A DNA stretch of 64,000 bases, taken from Ceratobasidium sp. AG-K. Its lineage: Eukaryota; Basidiomycota; Agaricomycetes; Cantharellales; Ceratobasidiaceae. Both the position numbers and the translations under genes were made by a program. Position 1 is the first letter of the stretch. Each line of letters begins with the position of its first letter. The stretch is taken from NCBI GenBank assembly GCA_037039685.1, contig JAWNGF010000001.1, positions 2,976,001 to 3,040,000 of the forward strand. The letters run 5' to 3'. Shown here in pieces: positions 34,708 through 46,123 of this stretch. The notes under the pieces are model-generated. The model searched no databases. It was not told the origin of the DNA and was given only the letters and a program-made list of their open reading frames with translations.

Positions 34708-35972
34708 ATGACTGTAGCGGACCCAGGCCCGTCGACCCCCCACCCCCAAACAAGTGATATCACGTCAACGACCGCAACGTGCGCACACTGCTCTAGCGCC
34801 TCGAAATACACCTGCCCTCGATGCGACACCAAAACGTGCTCTCTCGCCTGTTCTAAATTCCATAAAACTTCGACTGGATGCACAGGTCAACGAGACAAGG
34901 CGGCATATGTGCCAATGAACTCGTATGGATGGGGTACTTTGGCCGATGACTATACCTACCTCGAGGATGTGGGGCGGAGCGTCTCTGGGTGGGGGAGGGA
35001 AATTAGGGGGCTGGGAAAGGGGAGGAACAAGGGAAAAGGCCGAGGACCGGCCTTGTCGCCGAAATGCGAGAATTTGAGGGTGCAGCTTGCAGCACGGGAC
35101 ATTGAGGTTCGGTTCTTGGCTGAAGGGATGGAAAAGAGACGGTTAAGTCAGTCATCTTGGGATCCTCGGTGCGTTTTGGTGTCCATGTGTTCTTGTATAT
35201 CAGGTCTTACAAATTTATCTTGTTTGCGGATTAGAACTAAAACGGTGTATTTGACTGTGGAGTTCATCTTCCATATCCGCCAAGACAATAAAACCAGCAC
35301 GGTATCCATCCTCACGCACCGAAACGACCTCTCCAGCTCGCTCACATCATCCCTCACTGCTCACCTCAAACACAAGTCCGACGTGCCGAGTAGCGTGCTG
35401 GATCTCATGAGCGGATCTCGCTCCGAGCCTTCGGAAGGGAGCAGCCCCCCTTCCGCCCTATTCACCTTTTCCCAACTCGAAAAGCCAGCCCAGGGGCCGT
35501 GCCTACAAAATACCAAGCACCCGCACTCCACATACGCGTGGGTCCCTCGCCGCCATCTGCCCCTGCTCCTTCTATGCCCCAACAGCCCAAGCCTCGCCGG
35601 GTTTTTTACCCACTAGACTCGGCGGCCTCATTCCAGACCTTGCTACGGCATAGGTCGTTTATTGAATGGCCGACAATTGAAGTGTTTGCTTCGCGAGCTG
35701 CGTTCCAGGCTGCACGAGTGGGTGATTTGGCCGAGGGTGGCGCTGAGGGTACAGCACTGGCGAGTATCGAAAAGGACACCGGGGCGATGCCTGCATCCAA
35801 ACGAAGAAGGACCGAGACCGGGCTTGTGCAATTAGTAGGAGGATATGGAGAAGAGAGCAATTCGGACACGGAGCTGCCTCATGGTGTGATTGGTGGACTA
35901 GGGGGCTATGGGAGCGATGAGGAAGATCTTGACGAGGGCCTCGGCGAAAGCATTGGCAGTGAAAGCTCATAA
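34708..35972 (+). CDS. BCD1: Box C/D snoRNP assembly protein BCD1 (HIT zinc finger)
   Basis: Required for assembly and stability of box C/D snoRNAs in the nucleus. It starts at 34708. Residues 25-65 form the HIT zinc finger (CAHCSSASKYTCPRCDTKTCSLACSKFH). YVPMNSYGWGTLADDYTYLEDVGR follows, the family's post-finger motif. The frame RRLSQSSWDPR is joined by an intron to TKTVYLTVEFIF. The C-terminal part RVFYPLDSAASFQTLL and FIEWPTIEVF matches the conserved end of the domain, then an acidic tail to TAA (35972). The reading frame changes between about 35390 and 35480. A GTAGCG...CAG intron would fix this, but a 1-nt error is also possible. The gene converges on DRE2, with an 87-nt gap. Confidence 0.83.
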
Positions 35973-36059
35973 AACGATCTTCTTGTTAATTTCAACCATG
36001 TCTTGTACCTATGAGTAATGATCTATTACATGCAAGCGAGAACCAGTAACACCCTGACT

Positions 36060-37020
36060 TAAATATCATCCATTCCGTCAATCACTACCTTTTGGCCGGG
36101 CTCAAAGGCAGGAAGACCTGCATATTGTCATCAGGCTTTGTTTTGGAAACACCGAGTCCAGAAATGCTCACCAAGGTAAGGGCAACTCGCGCAACGGAAG
36201 GCATCCCCCAAGAAACAGCTCCCACAGCTGCTCGTTGCCTTGGGTGCAGCCTTGGCGGCCGCAATCAGCCTCGCCTTTTCATCCCCGCTCACTGCACGAG
36301 CACTCCCGTCGACCATTCCGTCGAGCATGACCACTGCCTCGGCTGCTTCGACTTCGGCAAGCCCGCATGTGCAACCCTTGCACGCACGCTTCCGACGAGG
36401 CGCGCCTTCAACTGGCGGCTCGCAAGTCGGAACCGGACGCTCACGGTCTGCAGCGGTCAGAAGAGAGTCGGGGTCGATCGTAGAAGCCGAAGCAGAGTTC
36501 AAAGACCATAGGGCGGCTTTGGCAGCCTTGTCAGCACCATTTCGGCGGGGCAGCCGCATCGCCGCGGGGGCCGCCGGAGCTTGGGCAACAAGGGTATCGT
36601 CCGACTGGGAGACAATCTTGAGGCCCGCAGCGACGATATCGGATTCGACTGCTGCAGGCGGGTTGGCGAAATGAACTTTGCCATTGGGCACGATGGATTT
36701 GGCGAGGGTTGTGACAAGAAAGTGGAGCTGCGCTGCGGCAGATGAATAATCCGCGGGGGTAACAAGCACATGGGCAGACGAGTAGAACTTGGGCGAGAGA
36801 ACAGTTCCTATCAAGAGTGCTCAGTCGTGAAACCGAGCGCAGGCTAAATTAACTCACCTCCATCGAGGATACGGTCGAGGATCTGTCGCTCCACAGCGCT
36901 AGAGCCCAGCGATCGCAAGTCCTCGCTCTGAGAGAGCTCGGTAATGAGGTTTTGGTATCGCCCGTCTTGGGCGGTTCCGAGAGAGCCAACGACAAGGGCA
37001 GGGGAGATGGTGGCAGCCAT
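36060..37020 (-). CDS. DRE2: Anamorsin / Fe-S cluster assembly protein DRE2
   Basis: Early electron-transfer component of the cytosolic iron-sulphur assembly pathway, working with Tah18. It starts at 37020 ([13 protein letters not shown]). The N-terminal SAM-methyltransferase-like domain spans residues about 1-150. A linker leads to the two Fe-S motifs: a first group [11 protein letters not shown] and a second [21 protein letters not shown] with the twin CX2C pattern. The last exon adds [18 protein letters not shown] and stops at TAA (36060). Two introns are clear, after ILDGG and within PYLG. The start is 138 nt from that of the divergent HEI10-like gene. Confidence 0.94.
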
Positions 37021-37158
37021 GGTGGTTGAATGAGTAAGACTCCAATCGGCCGAGCGGATATTGTGCTTTCGCCCTGACCAATGCATCAGTGGCTGTACCA
37101 CTGATAACCGCTGGAGGTGGAGGTCTTCCGCTTCAACTTGCTCCGTTGCTGATTGGCC

Positions 37159-38659
37159 ATGGAGACCGACCTCAAATGCAACAGACTTACATGTCGCACG
37201 TCGCTCACGGACAAGGCAGTAGTAACCACTTGCTCTCGTGAGTGTTCCACGTAAAATTTAGAGGCTTTTTCTCACCCTTCGACAGATATATTTTGTCGTA
37301 CGTTTATGACATTCCGACCGCTTGTCGCTCACGTTGTCCCAGTCGATTGCGCCAACGAGCTTTTTGGGACGCCACAGATATGTCCTGCATGTGAATCCGC
37401 TCTCACAGAGCCGTAAGTCCAACCGCTGTCCTCGCCACTGCTTTGGTTAGCTCATTGCGAGTATCACAGGGACGACGCTGTGGTCAGTGCAAACGCGTAT
37501 TTCAACCTCGCGTTACGCTCATTCATAGTCTAGATATGTACTTTGCACCCGTCGAATGACTATAAAACGGTCAGGATCAGCCCAACACACTGCGCCACGT
37601 TCTTACCACCCCCCATAGTCGGTTCTCTCTGGTCTAAGCCCCTCGGTCATCCTCGAAATAAGCGGTCGGTATGCACTGAGTTCTACATAGTCCTACAGTG
37701 TTTTCGTCGAATGATCGTTGTCTCTCTGTAGTGCAATCGCGTTCTGGCAATACCAAATCCATCAAGAAAGGTAAGCCCGCGCATACATTCAGCTCACTCA
37801 CCCCCTACTACCAAAACGACTAGTTCCTTCCAAGCTGCGATCCTTAAGAACCTCAACGAACGAAATGCGCACCTTCAAAAGCAGCTGGACAATGTTGTGC
37901 GAGAGGGTATGGCTTGCTCATTTTGGAAGGCGCCGACTTATTCGCTTGCAGCCAATAGCGAGCTCACCCTGTTGAATAATAAACTCACCGGTATGCTCCG
38001 TCCACTCCTCGTCGTTCATGACTCATATGTGGACAGGCGTCGAGCGCGACCTCGAAGTCGAACGCCGGAAATCCCGCGACCTAGCAGACTCGGCGCGCGA
38101 ACGAGACAAGGAATACCAAAAGCTCAAAGTCCGCCTATTTCTCCCACATTTGCTCTCTACTGACCCCCAATAGGCCCAATACGATGCTCTCAAACGCAAA
38201 ACGATCCTCGCCCCAGACACACTCGCCACTGCTGCAAACGAAGCTGCCCATCAACTCGCGATGCAACGCAACACCTCACCAGCTGAACAACCACAGCGCT
38301 TGGGTGACATTGTAGGGGGCATGGACGCCAACAGGGTACATACCTGCTTTCCTCGTTGACTCGCACTTACACCCGAAAAGGTCCAACGCACGCCCCTCCG
38401 CCAAGCCCAGTCCAGCGGGTTCATTCAACAACCCACTCGGATGGGACAACAGCAAGGTTTCCGCCGATCGACGAGCACGGCTTCACGCGCATTCAATCCG
38501 AATCCGAACCCAATGCGCCACGCGCCATCTACATCCGTATCGGGTTCGGAAATCGACGAGGATGGAAGACTCGCACCTCGACGTCCGAGTGTGTTTCAGT
38601 CGGTGTCGGCAGGAACGTACGCAAAAGGCCGAAACGCACCACGAGGTGGGCCGCCCTGA
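37159..38659 (+). CDS. HEI10/CCNB1IP1-like RING E3 ligase
   Basis: Family members (Hei10, CCNB1IP1, Zip3-like) mark crossover sites in meiosis or act on cyclin B. The N-terminal RING is built from several small exons: METDLKCNRLTCRTSLTDK, TTCSHIFC, VDCANELFGTPQICPACE. It is followed by SVLSGLSPSVILEIS and AIAFWQYQIHQE, diagnostic of this family. A coiled coil follows (NLNERNAHLQKQLDNVV, LTLLNNKLTGVERDLEVERR), then a Ser/Pro/Arg-rich tail ending at TGA 38659. About nine introns are needed; those around 37540-37680 are least sure. Presence of the gene fits a sexually competent lineage, but that is only suggestive. Confidence 0.82.
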
Positions 38660-38837
38660 GACCCGCGCACACCGTCTAACACATCGCAGTACTAGCCCAA
38701 CCCACACCCGCACGCTCAGGACCAGGAGGATTCAGACCCGCAGGAACAGGAATGTAAAATCAACGAAAGTGCACCATATCATTAATCAACAGATAAAAAC
38801 AAACGAGCGCATAATCCAAACTATAATAAAAATCAAC

Positions 38838-41800
38838 TCAGCGTCCCGCAGCATTCATTCGCTTTTCATCTGCTAAATACGCGCTGATTGCGTCGATTTC
38901 GTGACCGCCTGCGCGATCGAGGTATCCTGCGAGCACCGACCGGTCGACGTGTGGTAACACGTCGGCGAGTTGGTCTAATCCTCCGCCGTGGCCTGCTCCG
39001 TGTCCACTCACGCTCCCTCCACCAGTACTATGCCCAACAACGCTTCCTGTCCCATGTCCAATCGCACTCCCGCCATGCCCAAGCGCACTTCCCCCACCGA
39101 CCGTACTCCCACCGATACTCCCCCCACCCCCACTATACAAACTCTCCCGGTCCCGACGTACATACTCCCCATATCCCCCAACCCAGGGGAAAGCGGTGGA
39201 AGGTTGGGCGTAACGACCCCATGCCCATTCGACGACGGAACCCGAATCGAAACCGACCCATCCCCGCTGGGGGACATGGTCTGAAACGAGTCCCGCCCGC
39301 CAATCATAATCACACTCGCCCGTGAGGAACCCCCCTTGTCTCCCCGCGCGCGAGGGCCGCCTGGGATCGTTGGGGGTGCGCTGAGCTGGACTTGTTTCGA
39401 GGGGGAAGGAAGTTCGGCGTATGTCGTTCCTGTCGTTCCGTGCGCAAGACGTGTGGTTTCCGGGCTTGTTGCATGACGGTTCGGTCCCGTTCTCGACGCG
39501 TGCTCGCTTTGCGGCCGATGGAAGAAAAGAACCCGACCGTGTTGACTTTGGCCTTGACTGCGCCTGGACGCGAGTCGACGGTGCGGATTCCAATGTCCTT
39601 GGCGAGCGAGGGATAGGGTAGACTCGGTGGGGGTCCGAGTGGGGGCGAGGCGGAGCGGATGGAAATGTTGGTGGCGACGTATGCGTCGGGTCGGACTGCG
39701 AACGTCGCTTCGGAGGTTGTAGACCCGCCCGAGACGTGTCGTGGCTGTTGGCGTCGGGTCCCAGGTCCGTGTGGACCAAACGTCGTGGCTATCGGGGTGG
39801 GCGAAGTCGGGACCACCGGGCTCGTTTCCGTTCGTACTACCACATCGTCAGTATAGCTCAACCGATTGACGGGGGAACTCACCCCGGCCTTTCATGTACC
39901 CCACCCAATACCCCAACCCCGAATCCTCGGTCGCGAGCTGGTTAATCTTGCGCACGTACCCCTGGGCACGCTCCGCACTCGTCTTGAGCTTGAGGACGTC
40001 GGCGAAATGAAAGCTCTCGGGCATGGGTGCACCAGGTTGACGATACTTGAGACCTTCGGGCGGGGGTTGGTTCATCGACGAGCCGCGGGGAGAGGTGGGG
40101 CTCCGTGGGGACGCGTGCGTCGTTCGGGGCGTACGCGGACTGCTCGGATGCGCGTGGGGGCTGCTCGTATGCGTGCGCGGACTCGCAGGATGGGCATGCG
40201 AACCAGTATGTGTATGCGAGCTCCCAGCATGAACGCTGCCCATATGCGTATGCACGCTCCGAGGGGACGACAGTGCCGTACCCGGGTACTCGGCCGAGCT
40301 CCGGGTGATGGTGGGCACCGACCGCTTGTCGGGAGAGCGAGACCGGGCCGAGGTGGGATCTGGCGAGAACCGATGGCCGTTTGTACGCGTGCTCCCTTCG
40401 GGGGACATGGCGCGCTCTCGGGATCCTTTTTCGTGCGACGCGTCTCGACTCTTTTCGTGTGGGCTCTTTTCGTGCAATGTGTCCCGCTCCCTCGAGCTCT
40501 TTTCATGTGATGCGTCTCGACGCGACGTCTCCCCCCCCCCCGCGCTCCCGCTCCCTAGATCCCTTTTCGGGTGATGCCTCGCGTGCACGAACCGCATCGA
40601 CCAAGCGCGGTTTTTCAGGCGACAGGTCGCGCATCCGGCGCTTCTCGGGCGAACTGGCGCGCGAGAGGGACGAGCGCTCGATCATGCTCGTCGGCCGTGA
40701 TCGCGGAAACTCGGCGATGCTGGGACGGGGCGAGCCGCGCGCGAGGTCGCTCATACTCGGTCTCGGTGAGCCGCGTGCGAGATCACTGCTGACCCGGGTT
40801 ATGTCGCTCATGCTCGGTCGGGGTGAGTCGGTTCCGCGTGCGAGCTCCTGCATGCTTGGTCTCGGCGACCCCCGATTCGATCGCGCGAGCTCGGACAGGC
40901 TTGTCCTGGGGAGAGCCGCGGGTGATGGAGGTGCTTGCCCTAGGTGAGCCAGCCGAGCGGACGTCGACGCTATGCCGCGGCGAGGGCTTGTCGTCGTCGG
41001 GCGGGGCAACGACATGCGCGGGGGGAAGGTCAGCAATATCGAGGCCCATGTCGGTGAGGGCGGATCCGACGGTGGCGATGAGGTCTTGCATGTCGTCTGT
41101 GTAGGTTGATTTGGAGGACTGGGTGTAGTGCGATTTGGAGGATTGGGTATAGTGCGAGTGGGACGAGGTGTGATTCGTCGAGCGCGAGGTGATGGTGCCG
41201 CTCCGGGGTCGGCTGCTGGTTTCGTCGTCTTCGTCGACTGCTGGCATTCGGTTGTCAAACGTCCGGTCGGTCGACGACGGTTCAGGCAGGCCATCTGTCG
41301 ACTGCGAGTGGGACGTAAAGACCGAGTGGGACGCGCCTTCGCGGGTGTGGGATGTGGGCTGCTCGTCGACGGGGGTAGCTCGCCTGCTCATAAGCACGCG
41401 CCAAACGTCAAGCGACAGACTCACTCGCTGGTACTCGAATCCGACACGGCCACGATCGAATAGTCCGAATTTCCGCGTGTCATTTGCATCGGCGCTGTCA
41501 ACGACCGAAACGACGTCGACGGACTGCCCTTGGGCGGCGGCGAGGAAAGCCTCGGAGGCCTTGGTGGCGGTGCCCCTCGCGACGACCATGGGTCGACCGA
41601 GACAGTGACGGGTGGGCCCACCTTGTCGCCAATCTGCTTGCTCTCGCCGATGGCCGGGGTGGACACGGCAGGGGCGACGAGCGCAATGCGCGACGGGTCA
41701 AAGCGGCGACCGAGATCGGGATCCAGCTCGACAATGTGCAGGCGACGGTTGTCAGACGGCGGCTCAGCGCGGGGCGGACGTGGGCCAGCCTCTTCCTCGT

Positions 41801-41840
41801 AGTAGTACTCGAGGATCTGGTCCGTGTTTTGCCGCTGCAT
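38838..41840 (-). pseudogene. Long disordered Ser/Pro/Arg protein with C-terminal CUE/UBA-like segment, frame-interrupted
   Basis: Not recognised by name. It starts at ATG 41840 (MQRQNTDQILEYYYEEE) and ends at TGA 38838. An intron at about 41432-41380 joins SDSSTS to RATPVDEQ. The middle has arrays of GSPRPSMSDLAR-type repeats and later SPEK and HEKSxRER repeats. A conserved basidiomycete segment follows (SFHFADVLKLKTSAERAQGYV, ATEDSGLGYWVGYMKGRG), and the C-terminus (LADVLPHVDRSVLAGYLDRAG, EIDAISAYLADEKR) looks like a CUE/UBA helix bundle. The protein-like frame switches at a G4 run (40908-40911), a C11 run (40531-40541), somewhere between 39330 and 39520, and at a C5 run (39175-39179). These may be sequencing errors, so the gene could be intact in the organism. 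Confidence 0.55.
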
Positions 41841-41963
41841 CAAAGGCCCTGGGCGTGTCAGCGACGCTCACGAAAACACAAGGCGCCTACTCATGATACT
41901 GATGCAGGGTGCTTCACGAGGCGAGGGAGAAGAGTATCATGTATTTCAAATCTACACCATTTA

Positions 41964-44626
41964 TTACCAGTCCATCTTCTTCCCCCGCGCCTTGACCGCC
42001 GGCGCGTCTACCTTGCCCCCACCCTTGGCATACCCGAACCCGTCCAGCCACGGCCACGTCGCCGTCCTGCGCTCCTCGAACGACTCGATCGCCTGGGCTT
42101 TCTGCAGCGTAATCCCAATATCGTCCAGCCCGTTGAGCAAACAGTGTCGGCGGAACGGCTCCACTGCGCTCCGTCAGCCACTGCCACCGCATACCAACCC
42201 CACACTCACCTTCAAATGCAATCGGCGCCTGTCCGTTGGGTCGTCGCACCTCGAGCTTCTCCAGATCGACCTCGAGTTCGTGCTGGGCCAACGCATCCTG
42301 ATACAGCAGCTCGCACGATGCCCCCGGCAATACGACCGGCAACAGCCCGTTTTGCATCGAGTTGGTCTTGAAGATCTCGGCAAAGCTCGGCGCGATCACC
42401 GTCTGGATCCCAAAGTCCTTTCTGTGCGGGGTCAGCCCAGTTCGCTCTTATGTGTTGGACTTACAGGCTCCATGGTGCGTGCTCGCGACTGCTCCCGCAC
42501 CCAAAGTTTTCTCCAGTGACGACGAGAATCTTGGCTTGGTCGTACGGCGCACGGTTCAGCACGAAATCCGTCGGGTCCCCGCTCTTGGGATCGTACCGGA
42601 GCGTATGGAACAACGCCTTGCCCAACCCCGTACGCTTGAGCGTCTTCAAGAACTGCTTCGGAATAATCATGTCCGTGTCCACATTCGCCATGTCCAACGG
42701 CGCTGCGATACCCTTGACCACCGTAAACTGGTTCACGGGCGTGCCCTTGGAGGCATCCACCACCTGCGCCTCGAGCGACCCCGTCGGCTTGGGCGGCGGA
42801 AGAACATCATCCGTCAAGTACTCCATCGCGCTCGTGACCTTGATCCCAGCCGCCTCGGTGCTCCCGCCCATCATCTTGCGCACGTCGGTCAAGCGCCCGG
42901 TCATCGCCGCCGCAGCCGCCATCGCCGGGCTCACGAGGTGCGTACGCCCACCCGCGCCTTGTCGACCTTCGAAATTCCGGTTGCTCGTGCTCGCGCAGCG
43001 TTCTCCTGGCGAGAGCTGGTCCGGGTTCATACCCAGACACATCGAACACCCCGCCTCGCGCCAGTCGAATCCAGCCCTCGCAAACACCGCATCGAGACCC
43101 TCGGCTTCAGCTTGTTGCTTGACTAACCCAGACCCCGGTACGATCATCGCAACCACCCCGTCGGCGACCTTGGCACCCGGCCCAGCAGCAAGCACCACCG
43201 CCGCCGCCGAACGCATATCCTCGATCCGGCCATTCGTACACGACCCGAGGAACACCTTGTCCACCTTGACGTCCTCCATCCGCGTATTCGCCTCGAGCCC
43301 CATGTACGCCAACGCCCGCTCCATCCCCTTGCGCTTGATCGGATCCGACTCGGCGGCGGGGTCCGGTACCGAGCCCGTAATCGAGACGACGTCCTGGGGC
43401 GAGGTTCCCCACGTCACCGTCGGCGCAATGTCTTCAGCCCGGATCGAGACTTCAACGTCGAATACCGCGCCGTCGTCTGTCTTGAGACTCCGCCAGTACT
43501 TTTCGGCCCGGTCCCATTCGGGTCCTTCGCGCGGTGCGAGCGGGCGACCTTTGAGGTACGCAAACGTCACCTCGTCAGGCGCAATCATCCCCGCCCTAGC
43601 CCCGGCCTCGATACTCATGTTACACACGCTCATCCGCGCTTCCATACTAAACCCCCTAAACACGTCGCCCGCATACTCGATGACGCACCCCGTCCCGCCG
43701 GCGGTACCAATCACGCCGATGATGTGTAGGATGACGTCTTTGGAGGTGACGCCCGTGGCGAGCGTGCCGTTGACGCTGATGCGCATGTTTTTGGATTTCT
43801 TTTGCATGAGGGTTTGGGTGGCGAGGACGTGTTCGACTTCGGATGTGCCGATTCCGAATGCGATGGCGCCAAAGGCTCCGTGGGCTGCGAGTGGTTAGGT
43901 GGGTTTGGAGGTAAGCAAGGGACTTACTGGATGTATGCGAGTCGCCGCATACGCATGTAGTCCCCGGCAACTACATGGCCAGTCATGTCGGTCAGAAATT
44001 GCTTAACCTACGTCGGTTAGAATGGACTCACAGTAAAGCCTTGCTCCGGCCCGATGATATGCACGATCCCTTGCCGACGATCTTTCATCCCAAAGTATGT
44101 CACCCCGAATTCGCGGACGTTTTCTTCGAGCGCGACGCATTGTGCGCGCGAGTCGGGTTCGGCGATGAATTCAGCGACCGAGGTCATGTTTTTGCGCGAT
44201 GAGGTACTGGGTGGGTGTTAGGCGCGCATACTAGGAGGGCAAGTATCAAGGGGACGTACGGGACGTTGTGATCGACCGTAGCGAGTGTGCAGTCTGGGCG
44301 GCGGACACTTCGGCCTGCGTTTCGTCTAACAGTATTTCTTTAGTTGTAGTCGCGTGAATAGATGAATAAGACTAACAGCCCCTCAAATGCTTGCGGACTG
44401 GTTACTTCATGAACAAGATGTCTGTATATGCAACTAGTGTCAGATCGCGTATAACGCGTATGTCGGACGTACCTATCGATATACAACAACGTCGTCCCAT
44501 CTTCCTGCGTATGACTAGAGACAAAACTCAGACTCAAGACGTCATAGTCACGGACCCAACTCACACGACATGGTCGTCCCAAATCTTGTCGTACAGCGTA
44601 CGCGGTCCAGGAACAGCAGTCGGCAT
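41964..44626 (-). CDS. LEU1: 3-isopropylmalate dehydratase
   Basis: Isomerises 2- to 3-isopropylmalate in leucine synthesis, using a [4Fe-4S] cluster. This is the fungal single-chain form, with the large and small subunits fused. It starts at 44626 ([19 protein letters not shown]). Short 5' exons give [27 protein letters not shown] and [11 protein letters not shown]. The large domain has [21 protein letters not shown] across an intron, GSCTNGR, and [10 protein letters not shown]; these supply the three cluster cysteines. The small domain has [27 protein letters not shown] and [10 protein letters not shown]. The last exon ends with [11 protein letters not shown] and stops at TAA (41964). Codon use is strongly GC-biased in the long central exon, as expected for high expression. 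Confidence 0.96.
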
Positions 44627-45556
44627 TATAGCGAGTTAAAAGAGTAGAGACAAGTGAGCGTTCGTGGTGGAGTGCTGCAGTATTTATACTCGCACCCAAC
44701 CGACGCGTTCTCATTGGTCGTCGGCCGGGATGGTGGCGCTTCGGAGTTGGTCGGCCGAGACGGATTCGGGAGGTTTATTGGTTCGTGGGAGTGAGTCACT
44801 CGGTCGATCGGGGTCGGGGTTTGTTTGGCGGGATGATTGTGGGTTGTTGGGCTATGTGTGTGTGCAGTTGCTCTATAATACAAAGTCGCGGGGACGGTAT
44901 GTAGTATGGGAAACTTTGTCGAATGACGTATTGTGGGCTGAGAGACTGAGGGGTTGGGGATCTGTCACACGATCCAATCGATATCACCCGCTAATCATAG
45001 GCGGGAGAGCATACGTACGCATATATTGTGAATTTAAGACATGGCGTAGCCCAAAACACGAGATTTCAGCCAGCGCTTACCGGACGCTTTGTGTAAGTTC
45101 CACTGCATATGCCGGTAGACAAATATATACTGACATATCATACATGTAGACCGGAGCTTCCCCCGATTTTATCAGAGAGGTTACCCATCTATTGGTTACC
45201 ACCGACGCTTTAAGACACACCAAAGGATATTATTAGGAATTTCTTTGACAATTTTCCATACTTGAAGATGGCGTAAGCATAGCACTACTGCTAGTTGTTG
45301 GAGTATTCCTCCGTTCACGCCTATCCGACTTTACATACAGCCCATGAGGAATGTTTCCATACCTTCCGATATGACCATTTCATTTGTGTTTGAACAGTGT
45401 CGTCTACCAATTAGGTGGAATAGCCGACTATTAGCCACCCGAAGGGTATTAGTACTATCCAGCACCATATTGACTCCGCACCGGACGGATGCAATTATCC
45501 GATCGGAAACACACACTCAACCCTCCGACGCCGACACCCAATTACTCTGAGACAGG
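44627..45556. other. Divergent intergenic region between LEU1 and eL29 genes
   Basis: About 930 nt with no supported gene. The first 250 nt next to LEU1 are GC-rich with repeated GGTCGG/GTCGGCC elements, and are presumably its promoter. No exact Leu3-type site was recognised. Confidence 0.45.
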
Positions 45557-45973
45557 ATGGCCAAATCTAAGAAGTTCGTATATAAATACCCTTATAGTAA
45601 AAATATGCTAAGTTTTGCTTTACAGTCATACCAATCATAACCAGAACAAGAAGGCTCACCGCAACGGTATTAAGAAGCCCAAGACGCACTATGCTGGGTC
45701 GATGAAGGGGGTGAGTGAGACCTCAGTATGGTTTCGAACTAGATAGCTTACAATTCACTATAACAGGTTGATTCCAAGGTATGAAGCGTGATGGAGGATA
45801 TTAGGATTATAACGGGGTCTGACCTTGGCCTGGTTTATGCAGTTCCGACGGAACCAGAAGTTCGCGCGGCTAGGCACAGTAAGCAACCCCACAGCCATTT
45901 CACGGCCTTTTAGTAACGGCTATGTGTATTTTAGCAAAAAGCGCTGGCGGCCGCAAAGGAGGCAAAGGCGTGA
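45557..45973 (+). CDS. RPL29: Ribosomal protein eL29 (62 aa)
   Basis: Component of the 60S ribosomal subunit. Exons 45557-45573, 45626-45710, 45767-45778, 45843-45878 and 45935-45973 total 189 nt. The protein starts MAKSKNHTNHNQNKKAHRNG, has IKKPKTHYAGSMKGVDSKFRRN and KFARLG, and ends with an Ala/Lys tail; all are typical of eL29. The third exon is 12 nt (VDSK). Five exons for 62 residues is extreme, though intron-rich ribosomal protein genes are normal in basidiomycetes. Confidence 0.95.
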
Positions 45974-46123
45974 TTGCTCGTATTGGCATAGGTTTCCATT
46001 TACTCTGTACATCACATGCCGCTCGCTATCGTTATGACATGCCGCCTTTTTACTGAGATGATTGCCGTGCGCTCTTCATTGGTAAGAGAGAATGGCTGAT
46101 GATACAGGGTGGCATTTGGTCTA

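Noticed and set aside
42450..43898. 482-residue plus-strand frame opposite LEU1
   Set aside because: It is the complement of the conserved LEU1 central exon, whose codon bias leaves the opposite strand open.
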